This document shows, one piece after another, positions 53,189 through 64,000 of a stretch of 64,000 nucleotides of DNA. The notes under the pieces are model-generated. The model made no database searches. It worked only from the letters and a program-made list of their open reading frames with translations, and was not told the DNA's origin. Every line of letters starts with the position of its first letter. Positions within the stretch are counted from its first letter, which is position 1. The DNA comes from Streptomyces sp. XD-27. GTDB lineage: Bacteria > Actinomycetota > Actinomycetes > Streptomycetales > Streptomycetaceae. A program made the position numbers and the translations under genes. The stretch lies in assembly GCF_030553055.1 (NCBI RefSeq), contig NZ_CP130713.1:4898001-4962000 (forward strand), in the 5' to 3' direction.

Positions 53189-54597
53189 AGGGGCGCGTGA
53201 CGAAGGGACGCGGGATGAGGGGAGCGGTGAGGAGCGCCGCGGGGGCGCTGCTCCTGCTCTGCGCCGCCTGCACCTCGGGCGGCGCGGAGGACGACGGGGC
53301 CGTGCCGCCGCCCGAGGGCACCGCGGGAACGGCCGCCACCCGCCACGTCCTGCGGGTGGCGACCGCCTCGGACGTGTCCGTCGGCCCGGTGCGCGAGCGG
53401 CTGATCGAGGCATGGGACAAGAGCCGCGACGACTACACGGTGGAGATCGTGAAGCTGCCGGTCGCCGCCGACGGGGTGCGCAGCCAGCTCGTCGCCGCCC
53501 TCCAGTCGGGCAGCGCCGACTACGACGTCGTCAACATCGACGTGGCGTGGACGGCGGAGTTCGCGGCGGGCGGTCTCATCCGCCCGCTGGCGGGCGGGCT
53601 GCCGGACGACATGTGGCCGCGGGTCGCCGAGACCGCCCGCTACGACGGGAAGACGTGGGCCGTCCCGTTCAACACCGACGCCGGCCTGCTCTATTACCGC
53701 ACCGACGTCTGGAAGGACCGGAACTGGCGCCCGCCGAGCACCTGGGGCGCGCTGGAGCTGGACGTGATCAACGCGACGACCCCGGACCGCGCCAGGAAGC
53801 GCTTCGGACACGGCTACATCACCCAGCTCGGGCCCTACGAGGGCCTGACCGTCAACGCCCAGGAGGCGGTGTGGGCGCGCGGCGGCGAGCTGGTGAACGG
53901 CGCGGGAGAGGTGACGGCCGCCAGCGCCGAGGTGCAGAACGGCCTGGCCGACCTGTACCGCCAGTACGAGCAGATCATGCCCAAGGGGCTGGCGCGCACC
54001 GCCGACGAGCACGACAGCATGGTCGCGTTCCGCGACGGCAAGGTCCCCTTCATGCGCAACTGGCCGTACGTGTACAACCTGCTCGACGCGCCGGGCTCGA
54101 AGGTCCAGGGCCGTTTCGGGGTGGCGCCGCTGCCGGGCCGCGGCGACGGCAAGGCCGGCGTCTCGGTGCTCGGCGGCCAGAACCTCGCCATCACCGCGAA
54201 CAGCGAGCAGTCGCCCGCCGCACGGGAGCTGCTGGACTATCTGACCCGGCCCGAGCAGCAGCGCTGCCTGCTGGAGTACGGCTTCGCGCCGGTCCTCAAG
54301 TCGTCGTACGACCCGTCGAGCACGGCCGCGTGCGCGCTGCCGAGGGAGCCGGGCGGCGGAGGCGGGGAGGAGCAGGGGGCCGGACCCGAGCGCTGGAAGG
54401 ACGGGCTCCCGCCGTACGCGGCCCCGCTGCGCCGGGCGCTGGAGACGGCGCGCCCGCGCCCGGTGACGCCGTACTACGCGGCGTTCACCGAGCTGGTCCA
54501 GACGGAGGTGCACGGCCTGCTGACGGACGGCACGGACCAGGAGACGGTCGCGACGGAACTGTCCCGGCGGCTGCGGCCGGTGATGAAGGGCGGCTGA
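53185..54597 (+). CDS. Extracellular solute-binding lipoprotein (ABC sugar-binding type), orphan
   Basis: This encodes 470 residues. Signal peptide with lipobox (LLLLCAACTSGG, Cys near residue 30), then a cluster-B type binding protein: SQLVAALQSGSADYDVVNID, AWTAEFAAGGLIRPL, GKTWAVPFNTDAGLLYYRTD, WPYVYNLLDAPGSKV and LGGQNLAITANSEQSPAA. Such proteins deliver sugars or other solutes to ABC permeases, but no permease or ATPase gene is adjacent. The ATG overlaps the stop of the caspase gene (ATGA), so it is translated with it; a possible role is to present ligand to the extracellular part of the caspase fusion. RBS GGAGGGGG upstream. Confidence 0.88.
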   Translation: MKGRVTKGRGMRGAVRSAAGALLLLCAACTSGGAEDDGAVPPPEGTAGTAATRHVLRVATASDVSVGPVRERLIEAWDKSRDDYTVEIVKLPVAADGVRSQLVAALQSGSADYDVVNIDVAWTAEFAAGGLIRPLAGGLPDDMWPRVAETARYDGKTWAVPFNTDAGLLYYRTDVWKDRNWRPPSTWGALELDVINATTPDRARKRFGHGYITQLGPYEGLTVNAQEAVWARGGELVNGAGEVTAASAEVQNGLADLYRQYEQIMPKGLARTADEHDSMVAFRDGKVPFMRNWPYVYNLLDAPGSKVQGRFGVAPLPGRGDGKAGVSVLGGQNLAITANSEQSPAARELLDYLTRPEQQRCLLEYGFAPVLKSSYDPSSTAACALPREPGGGGGEEQGAGPERWKDGLPPYAAPLRRALETARPRPVTPYYAAFTELVQTEVHGLLTDGTDQETVATELSRRLRPVMKGG

Positions 54598-54648
54598 CGC
54601 GGCCGGACCGGCCGCCGAGGACCGGGCGCCTCCTTCGGCACCGGGACC

Positions 54649-54709
54649 GGCGGCGGTGACCGGGGCCGACCTCGGTCGGGGCGGGTGTTGGCGGCGGTGA
54701 CCGGGGCCG
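54649..54709. repeat. Short direct repeat in intergenic region
   Basis: A 20-base unit (start GGCGGCGGTGACC) occurs at 54649-54668 and 54690-54709, 41 bases apart, just after the lipoprotein gene. A short GCGGCCG/CGGCCGC palindrome at 54599-54615 may serve as terminator. No gene in 54598-54759. Confidence 0.5.
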
Positions 54710-54759
54710 CCCTCCGTCAGGACCGGCGCCGCCGGCGGGGACCAGGGGTCAGGACCCCG

Positions 54760-55326
54760 TCAGGACCTGCCCTGGCGTGACCGCTCGGCGGCGGCCGCCT
54801 GTCGCAGCGCGTGCGTGCGGGCCTTGGCGCGGTTGCCGCACACGGACATCGAGCACCACCGGCGGCTGCGGTTCTTGGACACGTCCCAGAACACCTCCGC
54901 GCAGGTGTGCTCGGCGCACCGCTTGAGCCGGGCGGCCTCTCCGGTGGCGATCAGCCGCGCCCAGGCGAGCGCCACCGCGGCCAGCGCCCGCCGGACCGGC
55001 GGCAGCCCGGGGCCCGGGGTGTCGGCACCGCCGACCACGGTGACCAGGACCGGCAGCATGCCCAGCGCTTCGTCGGCCGCCGCGACCAGCGCCGGATCGG
55101 GCAGGTCACCGACATGCGTCCCCAGCACCTCGCGGAGTCCGGCGCGCAACCGCAGCGCGAGGGCGTGGTCCTCGGCGGTCACGCGGCGGGCCCGGTCGAA
55201 CAGCCCTTGGTCGAGCAGCCAGGTGGCGAGCCCGGCAGGCGAGGCGAGGGCGTCGGTGCCCGCGTCCACGTCGAGGGTGTTGGCGAACGCCTCGATGAGT
55301 TGGGCCGAGGCCGGGGCCTGGAGCAT
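54760..55326 (-). CDS. CGNR zinc-finger/ABATE-domain regulator
   Basis: This encodes 188 residues. The N-terminal ABATE domain (LIEAFANTLDVDAGTDALAS, TWLLDQGLFDRAR) is followed by the CGNR finger: RLKRCAEHTCAEVFWDVSKN and WCSMSVCGNRAKARTH (two Cys pairs and the CGNR motif, about residues 135-168). Such proteins are putative transcription regulators of stress or antibiotic genes. GGAGGTGACAG precedes the ATG. It is divergent from an MFS exporter gene, and the shared leader has two copies of a likely operator. Confidence 0.92.
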   Translation of the reverse strand: MLQAPASAQLIEAFANTLDVDAGTDALASPAGLATWLLDQGLFDRARRVTAEDHALALRLRAGLREVLGTHVGDLPDPALVAAADEALGMLPVLVTVVGGADTPGPGLPPVRRALAAVALAWARLIATGEAARLKRCAEHTCAEVFWDVSKNRSRRWCSMSVCGNRAKARTHALRQAAAAERSRQGRS

Positions 55327-55360
55327 CTGTCACCTCCCTGGCCTCCCACCCTACCGCTCT

Positions 55361-55375
55361 AACCGGCTAACGGTT
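55361..55375. promoter_or_regulatory. Candidate CGNR operator 1
   Basis: AACCG-GCTAA-CGGTT, a perfect inverted repeat 35 bases before the CGNR start. Confidence 0.5.
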
Positions 55376-55422
55376 TTGGTGGTGGCGCGCGAGCCTCGTC
55401 CTGTGCCAGACTCGTATCCATC

Positions 55423-55434
55423 AACCGGCTAACG
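55423..55434. promoter_or_regulatory. Candidate CGNR operator 2
   Basis: AACCGGCTAACG is repeated identically 62 bases from operator 1 and is followed by GGCGGTTAG (55439-55447). It lies 30 bases before the MFS start. Confidence 0.5.
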
Positions 55435-55463
55435 TGATAGGCGGTTAGGGAGGGGGAGGGTTG

Positions 55464-56858
55464 ATGGTCGGACAGGCCGTGCTCTCCGCGCCGGGAGGCG
55501 GCGCGGAGACGGGTGCCGTCGAGCCGGGCCCGGCCGCCGAGGAGCGGCGCGGCAGGCGCAACACCGTGGTCCTGCTGGCGTTCACCGCGATCACCAACCT
55601 CGCGGACGGCGTCACCAAGATCGCCCTGCCGCTGCTGGCGGCCCGGGAGACCGGGTCGCCGACCCTGGTGGCGGCGGTATCGCTCACCTTGTCGCTGCCC
55701 TGGCTGCTGGTCGCCCTGCATGTCGGCGTCCTGGTCGACCGGTGCGACCGCCGTCGGCTGCTGTGGGCCGCCGACGCGACGCGGCTGCTCGCGGTGGGCG
55801 CGTTGTTCTGGGCCGCCACGGGGGATCGGCTGTCCATACCGTTCCTTTGTGTGGGTGGCGCGCTCCTCGGCGTCGCGGAGGTCGTCGCTCTCACCGCGGC
55901 CGGCGCCGCGATCCCTTCCCTGGTTCCGCCCGCCGGACGGGAGCGTGCCAACGCGTGGATCGCCGGGGCGGAGACGGTCTGCAACGAGTTCTGCGGACCG
56001 TTCGTGGGCGGACTGCTGCTCGCGGCAGGGGCGGGCTTCGCCCTCGGTATGACGTGGGCGTCCTACCTCGCGTCCTCACTGCTGCTTCTGCTGCTGGTGG
56101 GCCGGTTCCGGGCGGTGCGACGGCAGCCCGAACAGGGGCGGGCTCCCGAACAGGGCTGGGCTGAGAGCGGGGGTGGCGACGGCGATGGCCGGTCGGTCCA
56201 CCGGGACATCGCCGCGGGGCTGCGTTTCGTATGGCGGCAGCGGCTGCTGCGTACGATGTCGTTCATCCTCACGGTCCTGTGCGCCTGCTGGGGCGGGTGG
56301 CTGGCGCTGATGCCGCTGTACGCCACCACGACCATGGGGCTGACGGCGCGTGAGTACGGCACCGTCCTGAGCGCGCTCGGCCTCGGCGGCCTCATGGGCG
56401 CCGTCGTCGTCACCCGGCTCAACCGGTGCCTGGGGCGCCGCCGGGTGATGTTCGCCGATCTGATCGGCACCCTGGCGATGATGGCTCTGCCCGCCCTCAC
56501 CACCGACTTGTGGGCCGTCGCCTTGGCCACGTTCGCTGGCGGGATGGGCGGCACCCTGTGGTCGGTCAACGCCCGCACCCTCAGCCAGCAGCTGGTTCCC
56601 GACCACATGCTCGGCCGCACCAACGCGGTCAGCCGCCTCTTCAGCTGGGGCGCCATGCCGGTCGGGGCGGGAGCGATCGGCGTCCTGGCCGAGTGGCTCG
56701 GCCCGCGACCGGCGTTCCTGGTCTTCGCGGTCGCGGTGGCCGCCACCGTCCCGTTCTTCCTGCGGGTGCCGATACCGGGCCCGGCGGACCGCCATCCCGG
56801 TCAGCCGTTATCGAAGATGTCGCGCAACTCCAACTCGACTGTCAAAACCGGCCATTAA
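55464..56858 (+). CDS. MFS exporter (EntS-like)
   Basis: This encodes 464 residues from the ATG at 55464 (a TTG lies one codon upstream). Twelve helices; family segments are NLADGVTKIALPLLAARETG, LVALHVGVLVDRCDRRRLLW (motif A-like) and LMGAVVVTRLNRCLGRRRVM (second motif A). It resembles enterobactin exporter EntS and macrolide efflux MFS proteins and should export a drug or siderophore-like molecule. The last 25 residues (LSKMSRNSNSTVKTGH) are unlike the family and may derive from the left end of the neighbouring IS, whose tnpB starts one base after the stop. Likely repressed by the divergent CGNR protein. Confidence 0.85.
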   Translation: MVGQAVLSAPGGGAETGAVEPGPAAEERRGRRNTVVLLAFTAITNLADGVTKIALPLLAARETGSPTLVAAVSLTLSLPWLLVALHVGVLVDRCDRRRLLWAADATRLLAVGALFWAATGDRLSIPFLCVGGALLGVAEVVALTAAGAAIPSLVPPAGRERANAWIAGAETVCNEFCGPFVGGLLLAAGAGFALGMTWASYLASSLLLLLLVGRFRAVRRQPEQGRAPEQGWAESGGGDGDGRSVHRDIAAGLRFVWRQRLLRTMSFILTVLCACWGGWLALMPLYATTTMGLTAREYGTVLSALGLGGLMGAVVVTRLNRCLGRRRVMFADLIGTLAMMALPALTTDLWAVALATFAGGMGGTLWSVNARTLSQQLVPDHMLGRTNAVSRLFSWGAMPVGAGAIGVLAEWLGPRPAFLVFAVAVAATVPFFLRVPIPGPADRHPGQPLSKMSRNSNSTVKTGH

Positions 56859-57306
56859 GGTGATCGGCGTGCAGCTTCGGTACGGCTTCCGCATGTACCC
56901 GAATGGGCCTCAGCGCGCTGAGCTGGCACGGGCGTTCGGGTGTGCGCGGGTGGTCTACAACGACGCCCTGAGGGCGCGGGAGGCCGCCCGCGAGCAGAGG
57001 CTGCCGTTCCCGAAGACCGGGGACCTGTCCAAGCAGCTCATCACCGACGCGAAGAACACCCCGCAACGGGCCTGGCTCGGCGAGGTGTCCGCCGTCGTCC
57101 TTCAGCAGTCCCTCAGGGATCTGGATACGGCGTACCGGAACTTCTTCGACGGCCTGAAGGGCAAGCGTCCCCGCATGGGCGCACCCCGGTACAAGTCACG
57201 GAAGGACACCCGCCAGGCGGTACGGTTCACCGCGAACGCCCGATGGAAGATCACGCCGGGCGGCAAGCTGTCCCTGCCGAAGATCGGCGACGTGCGGGTG
57301 AAGTGG

Positions 57307-60084
<2,778 letters not shown>

Positions 60085-60244
60085 CCGGGCATTCTACGAG
60101 CGGCACGGCACCGGACGCCGGGCCATGACCGGAATCCGTACCGTCACTTCGCGTCACAGCCGTGTCACAGTCGCCCCTCAAGATCACTTCTGACGCTAAA
60201 TGATCATAAGCTTTCCTCGACCAATCGTTTGAAGGGGGAAAGGC

Positions 60245-60658
60245 ATGACCATTTCTCGTGTGAGCAAGGTCCTCGGGGCGGGTGCGGCCGCTGTCGCATG
60301 CGTGGCCCTGGCGGGCTCGCCGGCTTCCGCCGGCACTAACACCGCGCATGCGCGCTCTATGGGCCACCACGGCTGCAGCTTCAACTCTGAGGGCTGGTTC
60401 GTGGCAGACGGCGACACGCTGTACATCAAGGACACGTGCGCCGAAGGCGATGACGCGATGCTGAAGGTGGATGTGGCTCCGATGAAATCGGAGGAGTGGA
60501 ATTACGACCACCTGATCAGGAACTCCGGCGGGAAGGGGTCGACGAAGGTCGAGAACGGCTTCAACTTCCCCGAGGGCAAGAAGATCTGCATCTCCGTTGG
60601 TTCGGCGAAGGGGCGCGAGATGGGCGGATTCGGCCCCTGGAAGTGCGGAACGACGTGA
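60245..60658 (+). CDS. Small secreted protein, copy 1 of tandem pair
   Basis: This encodes 137 residues. Sec signal to SPASAG (residue 30); mature part with C44 (HGCSFNSEGWFVADG), C66 (LYIKDTCAEGD), KKICISVG and the terminal FGPWKCGTT, hence four cysteines likely in two disulfides. A compact beta-rich protein is suggested by alternating hydrophobic residues (LYIKDTC, MLKVDVAP). AAGGGGGAAAGGC precedes the ATG. A paralogue, 75% identical by eye, follows after 53 bases. Function unknown; similar small proteins are spore- or hypha-surface candidates. Confidence 0.85.
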   Translation: MTISRVSKVLGAGAAAVACVALAGSPASAGTNTAHARSMGHHGCSFNSEGWFVADGDTLYIKDTCAEGDDAMLKVDVAPMKSEEWNYDHLIRNSGGKGSTKVENGFNFPEGKKICISVGSAKGREMGGFGPWKCGTT

Positions 60659-60711
60659 TCTCGGCCCTGAGCGCTCTGGCTCGCACGTAAATCGATCAAG
60701 GGGGAATAGGT

Positions 60712-61122
60712 ATGACCATGTCTCGTGTGAGCAAGGTCCTTGGAGCGGGTGCGGCCGCGGTTGCATGCGTGGCCTTGGCGGGCTCGCCGGCTTCTGCCGG
60801 GACCAACACCGGGTATTCGCGCGGTATAGCCCATCAAGGCTGCAGCTTCTCCTCTGAGGGCTGGTTCAAGGCCAATGGCGACACGCTGTACATCAAGGAC
60901 ACGTGTGGCGATGGCTGGGCTGCGGAGCTGAAGGTGGATGTGGCTCCGTTGGCCGGGCAGACGGATTATGACCACCTGATCACGAATAACGGTGGGAAGG
61001 GGTCGACGAAGGTCGAGAACCGCTTCAACTTCCCCGAGGGCAAGAAGATCTGCGTCTCCGCCGGCATATCGGTCAACGGTGAGATGGGTGGATTCGGCCC
61101 CTGGAAGTGCGGAACCACGTGA
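60712..61122 (+). CDS. Small secreted protein, copy 2 of tandem pair
   Basis: This encodes 136 residues with the same signal peptide (MSRVSKVLGAGAAAVACVAL) and the same four cysteines as copy 1. The copies differ mainly in two windows: after the signal (GYSRGIAHQG against AHARSMGHHG) and around residues 70-85 (GDGWAAELKV and LAGQTDYDH against AEGDDAMLKV and MKSEEWNYDH). The leader AAGGGGGAATAGGT is also kept, so the duplication included the ribosome site. Confidence 0.85.
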   Translation: MTMSRVSKVLGAGAAAVACVALAGSPASAGTNTGYSRGIAHQGCSFSSEGWFKANGDTLYIKDTCGDGWAAELKVDVAPLAGQTDYDHLITNNGGKGSTKVENRFNFPEGKKICVSAGISVNGEMGGFGPWKCGTT

Positions 61123-61218
61123 TCTCGGCCTCGACGGCTCCGAACCGCGCACGACGGGGGAACCGGGCCGGCGCGTAGCAGTCGATGACCGCCCGCTGTG
61201 GCGCGGACGCGGTGTGCA

Positions 61219-61259
61219 GCCCCTGGTCGCTGAGCGAGTACCGCTCCGCGACCAGGGGC
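61219..61259. terminator. Bidirectional terminator
   Basis: GCCCCTGGTCGC and GCGACCAGGGGC form a perfect 12-bp stem, with an inner GAGCG/CGCTC pair in the 17-base loop. It lies between the convergent secreted protein and tetR genes. Confidence 0.8.
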
Positions 61260-61280
61260 GATTGCCGTTCGGCTGCGGTG

Positions 61281-61919
61281 TCAGGCCAGGTGGCGGATGA
61301 CGCGCCGGAGCTGCTCCGCGTAGCGCTCGTGGAACTCCGGTGAGTCCGGCTCCACCCCGAAGGCCCGGCGGACCACGTGCGGCATCACGATCGGGGCCGC
61401 GACGGCGCCCATGAACAGCAGCAGCATGGCGGCCGGGTCGAGGTCGTCGGCCAGCTCGCCCGCCGCCTGCCGCCGCCGCACATCCGAGACGTCGGACACG
61501 TCCGACGGGTCCTCCGGGGCCCCCTCCTGCGCCGTGCCGCCGGTGAGCGCGTCCCAGACGGACAGGCGGAGGCCGCGGGGGTCGGCCAAGGAGTGCCGGA
61601 GGTAGGCCGCCACCACGTCCTCCAGGGGGAGGGCCGGGTCGTTGAAGGTCGCCTCCTCCGCCAGCCACTGGCGGCCGATCTCCTCGTACAGCCCCTCCTT
61701 GCCGCCGAAGTAGTAGTTGATCAGCTGCTTGTTGAGCCCGGCGCGATCGGCGATGTCCTGGACGCGGGCGCCCGCGAACCCCTTGGCCGAGAACTCGTCC
61801 TTGGCCGCCTCCAGCAGCAGCCGCCGGGAGCGCTCGGCGTCGATCTTGCGTTCCTCGGGTGCGGGCGTACGACGGGGCCGCTTCGAGGCGGGCGGCGGCG
61901 TCTGGGGCGTTGCGGTCAC
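61281..61919 (-). CDS. TetR-family transcriptional regulator
   Basis: This encodes 212 residues. The helix-turn-helix is at about residues 28-75: RRLLLEAAKDEFSAKGFAGA, VQDIADRAGLNKQLINYYFG and GGKEGLYEEI. The C-terminal ligand-binding half has PRGLRLSVWDALTGG and DDLDPAAMLLLFMGAVAAPI. Starts at GTG 61919 with no evident ribosome site; the transcript may be leaderless. Divergent from the NmrA-like reductase gene, which is probably its target; an inverted repeat lies in the leader at 61937-61960. Confidence 0.9.
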   Translation of the reverse strand: MTATPQTPPPASKRPRRTPAPEERKIDAERSRRLLLEAAKDEFSAKGFAGARVQDIADRAGLNKQLINYYFGGKEGLYEEIGRQWLAEEATFNDPALPLEDVVAAYLRHSLADPRGLRLSVWDALTGGTAQEGAPEDPSDVSDVSDVRRRQAAGELADDLDPAAMLLLFMGAVAAPIVMPHVVRRAFGVEPDSPEFHERYAEQLRRVIRHLA

Positions 61920-61936
61920 GGGTTCAGGTTAGCGGT

Positions 61937-61960
61937 GTCGTCAGCCGACCGCCTGACGAC
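61937..61960. promoter_or_regulatory. Inverted repeat in tetR/reductase leader
   Basis: GTCGTCAG and CTGACGAC pair perfectly with 8 bases between, 18 bases before the tetR start. A weaker pair GTTCA/TGAAC lies at about 61986-62010. Either is a candidate TetR operator. Confidence 0.5.
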
Positions 61961-62092
61961 GTCACCCATCTGTGTGTTTGACAAGTTCATCCGTTTGGTT
62001 GAACCTGGTGGTGCGCCGGTGGCGGGGGCCATCGGTGAGACGGGGTATGCGCGCCCAGTTCGGGCGAGCGCAGAAAAGCGGGGAGAAACGAC

Positions 62093-62920
62093 ATGATCGT
62101 GGTGACCGGAGCCACCGGGAAGGTCGGCCGGTACGTGGTGCGCGAGCTCGCCGGGGCGGGTGCGAAGGTGTGCGCCCTCAGCCGGGACCCGGAGTCGGCC
62201 CAGGTGCCCGCCGGGGTGCAGGTGGCGCGCACCGGCGACCTGCCCATGTGCGACGTCCAGGCTGTCTTCCTCAACCCGGCGGTGATCTGGGCGGAGGGCC
62301 CCGGGGCCTTCCTGCGCCAGGCCGCCTGGCACGGGGTGCGCCGCGTGGTCACCCTCTCCTCGTCCGCCGTCCTCGACGCCGGGCCCGGCAACCCCATCGG
62401 CACCCACCACCGGGAGCTGGAACGCGCCATCGAGGAGTCCGGGCTGGAGTGGACCCACGTCAGGCCCGGGGCGTTCGCGTCCAACGCGGGTCAGTGGGCC
62501 GCGCAGATACGGGCGGGGGACGTGATCCACGGCCCGTACGCCGAGGCCGCGCAGGCCCCGGTGCACGAGGCGGACATCGCCGCGGTCGCCGCCCGGGCCC
62601 TGCTCTCCGACGAGCTCGTCGGCTGCGCGCCGGTGCTGAGCGGGCCGCAGTCGCTGACCTTCGCCGAGCAGGTGCGGGTGATCGGCGAGGCGATCGGCCG
62701 TCCGCTGCGGTACGCGGAGATCCCGCCGGAGGCGGCGCGCGAGCGGATGACGGACGGCGGCCATATGACGGCGGAGATCGCGGACTCGCTGCTGCGGATG
62801 TTCGCGGGGACGGTCGGCCGCCCCGCCGAGATCTCCGCGGAGACCGAGCGGATCACCGGCCGCCCGGCCCGCACGTTCGCCGAGTGGTGCGCGGAGCACG
62901 CCCCGCGGCTCTTCGCCTGA
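62093..62920 (+). CDS. NmrA/SDR-a5-type NAD(P)-binding reductase
   Basis: This encodes 275 residues. The atypical SDR nucleotide site VVTGATGKVGRYVVRELAGA (residues 3-22) is followed by VCALSRDPES, which lacks a C-terminal Arg pair typical of NADP-specific forms but has one Arg. VTLSSSAVLDAGP and HRELERAIEESGLEWTHVRP, GAFASN are typical of the SDR_a5/quinone oxidoreductase-2-like family. It probably reduces a quinone or acts as a redox sensor. GGGGAGAAACGAC precedes the ATG. Likely controlled by the divergent TetR. Confidence 0.88.
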   Translation: MIVVTGATGKVGRYVVRELAGAGAKVCALSRDPESAQVPAGVQVARTGDLPMCDVQAVFLNPAVIWAEGPGAFLRQAAWHGVRRVVTLSSSAVLDAGPGNPIGTHHRELERAIEESGLEWTHVRPGAFASNAGQWAAQIRAGDVIHGPYAEAAQAPVHEADIAAVAARALLSDELVGCAPVLSGPQSLTFAEQVRVIGEAIGRPLRYAEIPPEAARERMTDGGHMTAEIADSLLRMFAGTVGRPAEISAETERITGRPARTFAEWCAEHAPRLFA

Positions 62921-63021
62921 CGGCGGCCGGCCCTTCTGGTCGGCCCTTCTCCTCGGGGGATGCCCTCAGGCCCCTCCGGGGGCCGCAGGGGGGCAACGGG
63001 CCGGCCATGCGGCCGTGCGCC

Positions 63022-63969
63022 TCAGCCGACAGTGAGGACGATCTTGCCCCGGGTCCGGCCCAGCTCTCCGTACGCGTGGGCCTTGGCGGCCTCGTCCAGC
63101 GGCAGCACCGTGTCGACCTCGGCGCGCAGCTTCCCCTCCGCCACCAGCTGGGCGATCGCCCGCAGCCCCGCCGAGTCCGGCTCGACCACGGTCCAGCCGG
63201 AGTGCACCCCGGCCGCCTCGGCCTCTGCCGCGGCCGGGAGGTCGTCCGGTGAGGGCAGCGTCACCAGGTGGCCGCCGCGGCGCAGCACGCCGAGGGAGCG
63301 CGTTCCGTAGTCGCCGCCGAACGCGTCCAGGACGACGTCCACGTCCCGCACCGTCTCGGTGAAGTCCACCCGCGTGTAGTCGACGACCTCGTCGGCGCCG
63401 AGCCCCCGCAGGAAGTCGTGCTTCTCGGCGCGGGCCGTCCCGATGACATAGGCGCCCCGTGCCTTGGCGATCTGCACGGCGAGGTGGCCGACGCCGCCCG
63501 CGGCCGCGTGGATCAGCACCCGCTGCCCGGCCCGCAGCCCGGCTGTGTCGACCAGGGACTGCCAGGCGGTGAGCGCGGCCAGCGGCAGCGCGGCGGCCTG
63601 GACGTGGTCGACGCCGACCGGCTTGCGGACGAAGCGCCGGGCGGGGGCGGTGACGAACTCGGCGTAGCCGCCCGCCTGTTCCGGGAAGCGCGGCATGCCG
63701 AAGACCTCGTCGCCGGGTGCGAAGAGGGTCACGCCGGGGCCGACGGCCTCGACGGTGCCGGAGACGTCGTAGCCGAGGATCGGGGGTGCGCCGACGGGCC
63801 CGATGGGCCCGTTGGCACGGACTTTCCAGTCGACCGGGTTCACGCCCGCGGCACGGACCCGGACGAGGATCTCCGTCAGGCCCGGCTCGGGGCGGTCCAC
63901 CTCGATCGGAGCCAGGACCTCGGGGGCGCCCCAGGCGCGGGGGCTGACAGCGCGCATCGTCTCGCTCAT
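63022..63969 (-). CDS. NADP-dependent quinone-oxidoreductase-like MDR protein
   Basis: This encodes 315 residues of the medium-chain dehydrogenase superfamily without zinc ligands: WGAPEVLAPIEVDRPEPG, VNPVDWKVRANGP, PPILGYDVSGTVEAVGPGV, IHAAAGGVGHLAVQIAKARG (dinucleotide site, near residue 150) and VIGTARAEKHDFLRGLGADE. It reduces quinones or enones with NADPH. GAGAGGACACGTCC precedes the ATG. It is convergent with the NmrA-like gene. Confidence 0.9.
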   Translation of the reverse strand: MSETMRAVSPRAWGAPEVLAPIEVDRPEPGLTEILVRVRAAGVNPVDWKVRANGPIGPVGAPPILGYDVSGTVEAVGPGVTLFAPGDEVFGMPRFPEQAGGYAEFVTAPARRFVRKPVGVDHVQAAALPLAALTAWQSLVDTAGLRAGQRVLIHAAAGGVGHLAVQIAKARGAYVIGTARAEKHDFLRGLGADEVVDYTRVDFTETVRDVDVVLDAFGGDYGTRSLGVLRRGGHLVTLPSPDDLPAAAEAEAAGVHSGWTVVEPDSAGLRAIAQLVAEGKLRAEVDTVLPLDEAAKAHAYGELGRTRGKIVLTVG

Positions 63970-64000
63970 GGACGTGTCCTCTCTGGTGAGCGGGACACCA

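Overview
The window is very GC-rich, with GTG starts, purine-rich ribosome sites and strong third-position G/C bias. It carries FO synthase, AfsK/AfsR-type regulators, XRE-DUF397 pairs and many F420/LLM oxidoreductases, so it is a Streptomyces (or close relative) chromosome. From memory, afsK, afsS, afsR and fbiC lie close together in S. coelicolor as well, so this looks like that conserved neighbourhood with much extra material between the genes.

Layout. 1-13.4 kb: the C-terminal propeller of an AfsK-type kinase, a lipoprotein, a degradative set (enoyl-CoA hydratase, DUF35, Ltp2-like thiolase, divergent acyl-CoA ligase), an AfsS-type repeat peptide, a complete AfsR and a tandem AfsR paralogue whose DNA-binding domain is replaced by a His/Asp-rich segment. 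13.4-26 kb: more catabolic genes (amidohydrolase, two LLM oxidoreductases, SDR, D-aminoacylase-like enzyme), a frameshifted PHP hydrolase, a third LLM enzyme and fbiC. A CTGAC-N5-GTCAG palindrome precedes four of the catabolic units, so they look like one regulon split by the afs genes; fbiC would supply precursor for the F420 that LLM enzymes often use.

26-38 kb is a worn accessory stretch: an acyltransferase pseudogene, serine hydrolase, nucleotidyltransferase, partial GNAT, a secreted/membrane protein pair, HAD, a frameshifted NUDIX, gene fossils (a second fbiC 3' end, a methyltransferase tail, an XRE regulator tail), an XRE-DUF397 pair, a methyltransferase and a TnpB-like nuclease without a zinc finger. 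38-44 kb returns to housekeeping-type genes (MBL hydrolase, ADP-ribosylglycohydrolase, aminotransferase, XRE and DUF397, GPP34).

44-55 kb holds a D-Ala-D-Ala carboxypeptidase with a 680-residue repetitive cytoplasmic tail (frameshifted near its KTG box), a polytopic membrane protein, and a three-gene unit that I consider the most interesting system here: EACC1, a caspase-like protease fused through a membrane helix to an extracellular solute-binding/VWA region, and a translationally coupled solute-binding lipoprotein without permease genes. 55-64 kb: a CGNR regulator with MFS exporter and shared operators, an IS605-type TnpB inserted at the 3' end of recQ, twin small secreted proteins, a TetR regulator, an NmrA-like reductase and a quinone-oxidoreductase-like enzyme.

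Four genes (afsK, PHP hydrolase, NUDIX, carboxypeptidase) are broken by single-base shifts, three of them in G/C runs; sequencing error is as likely as decay.
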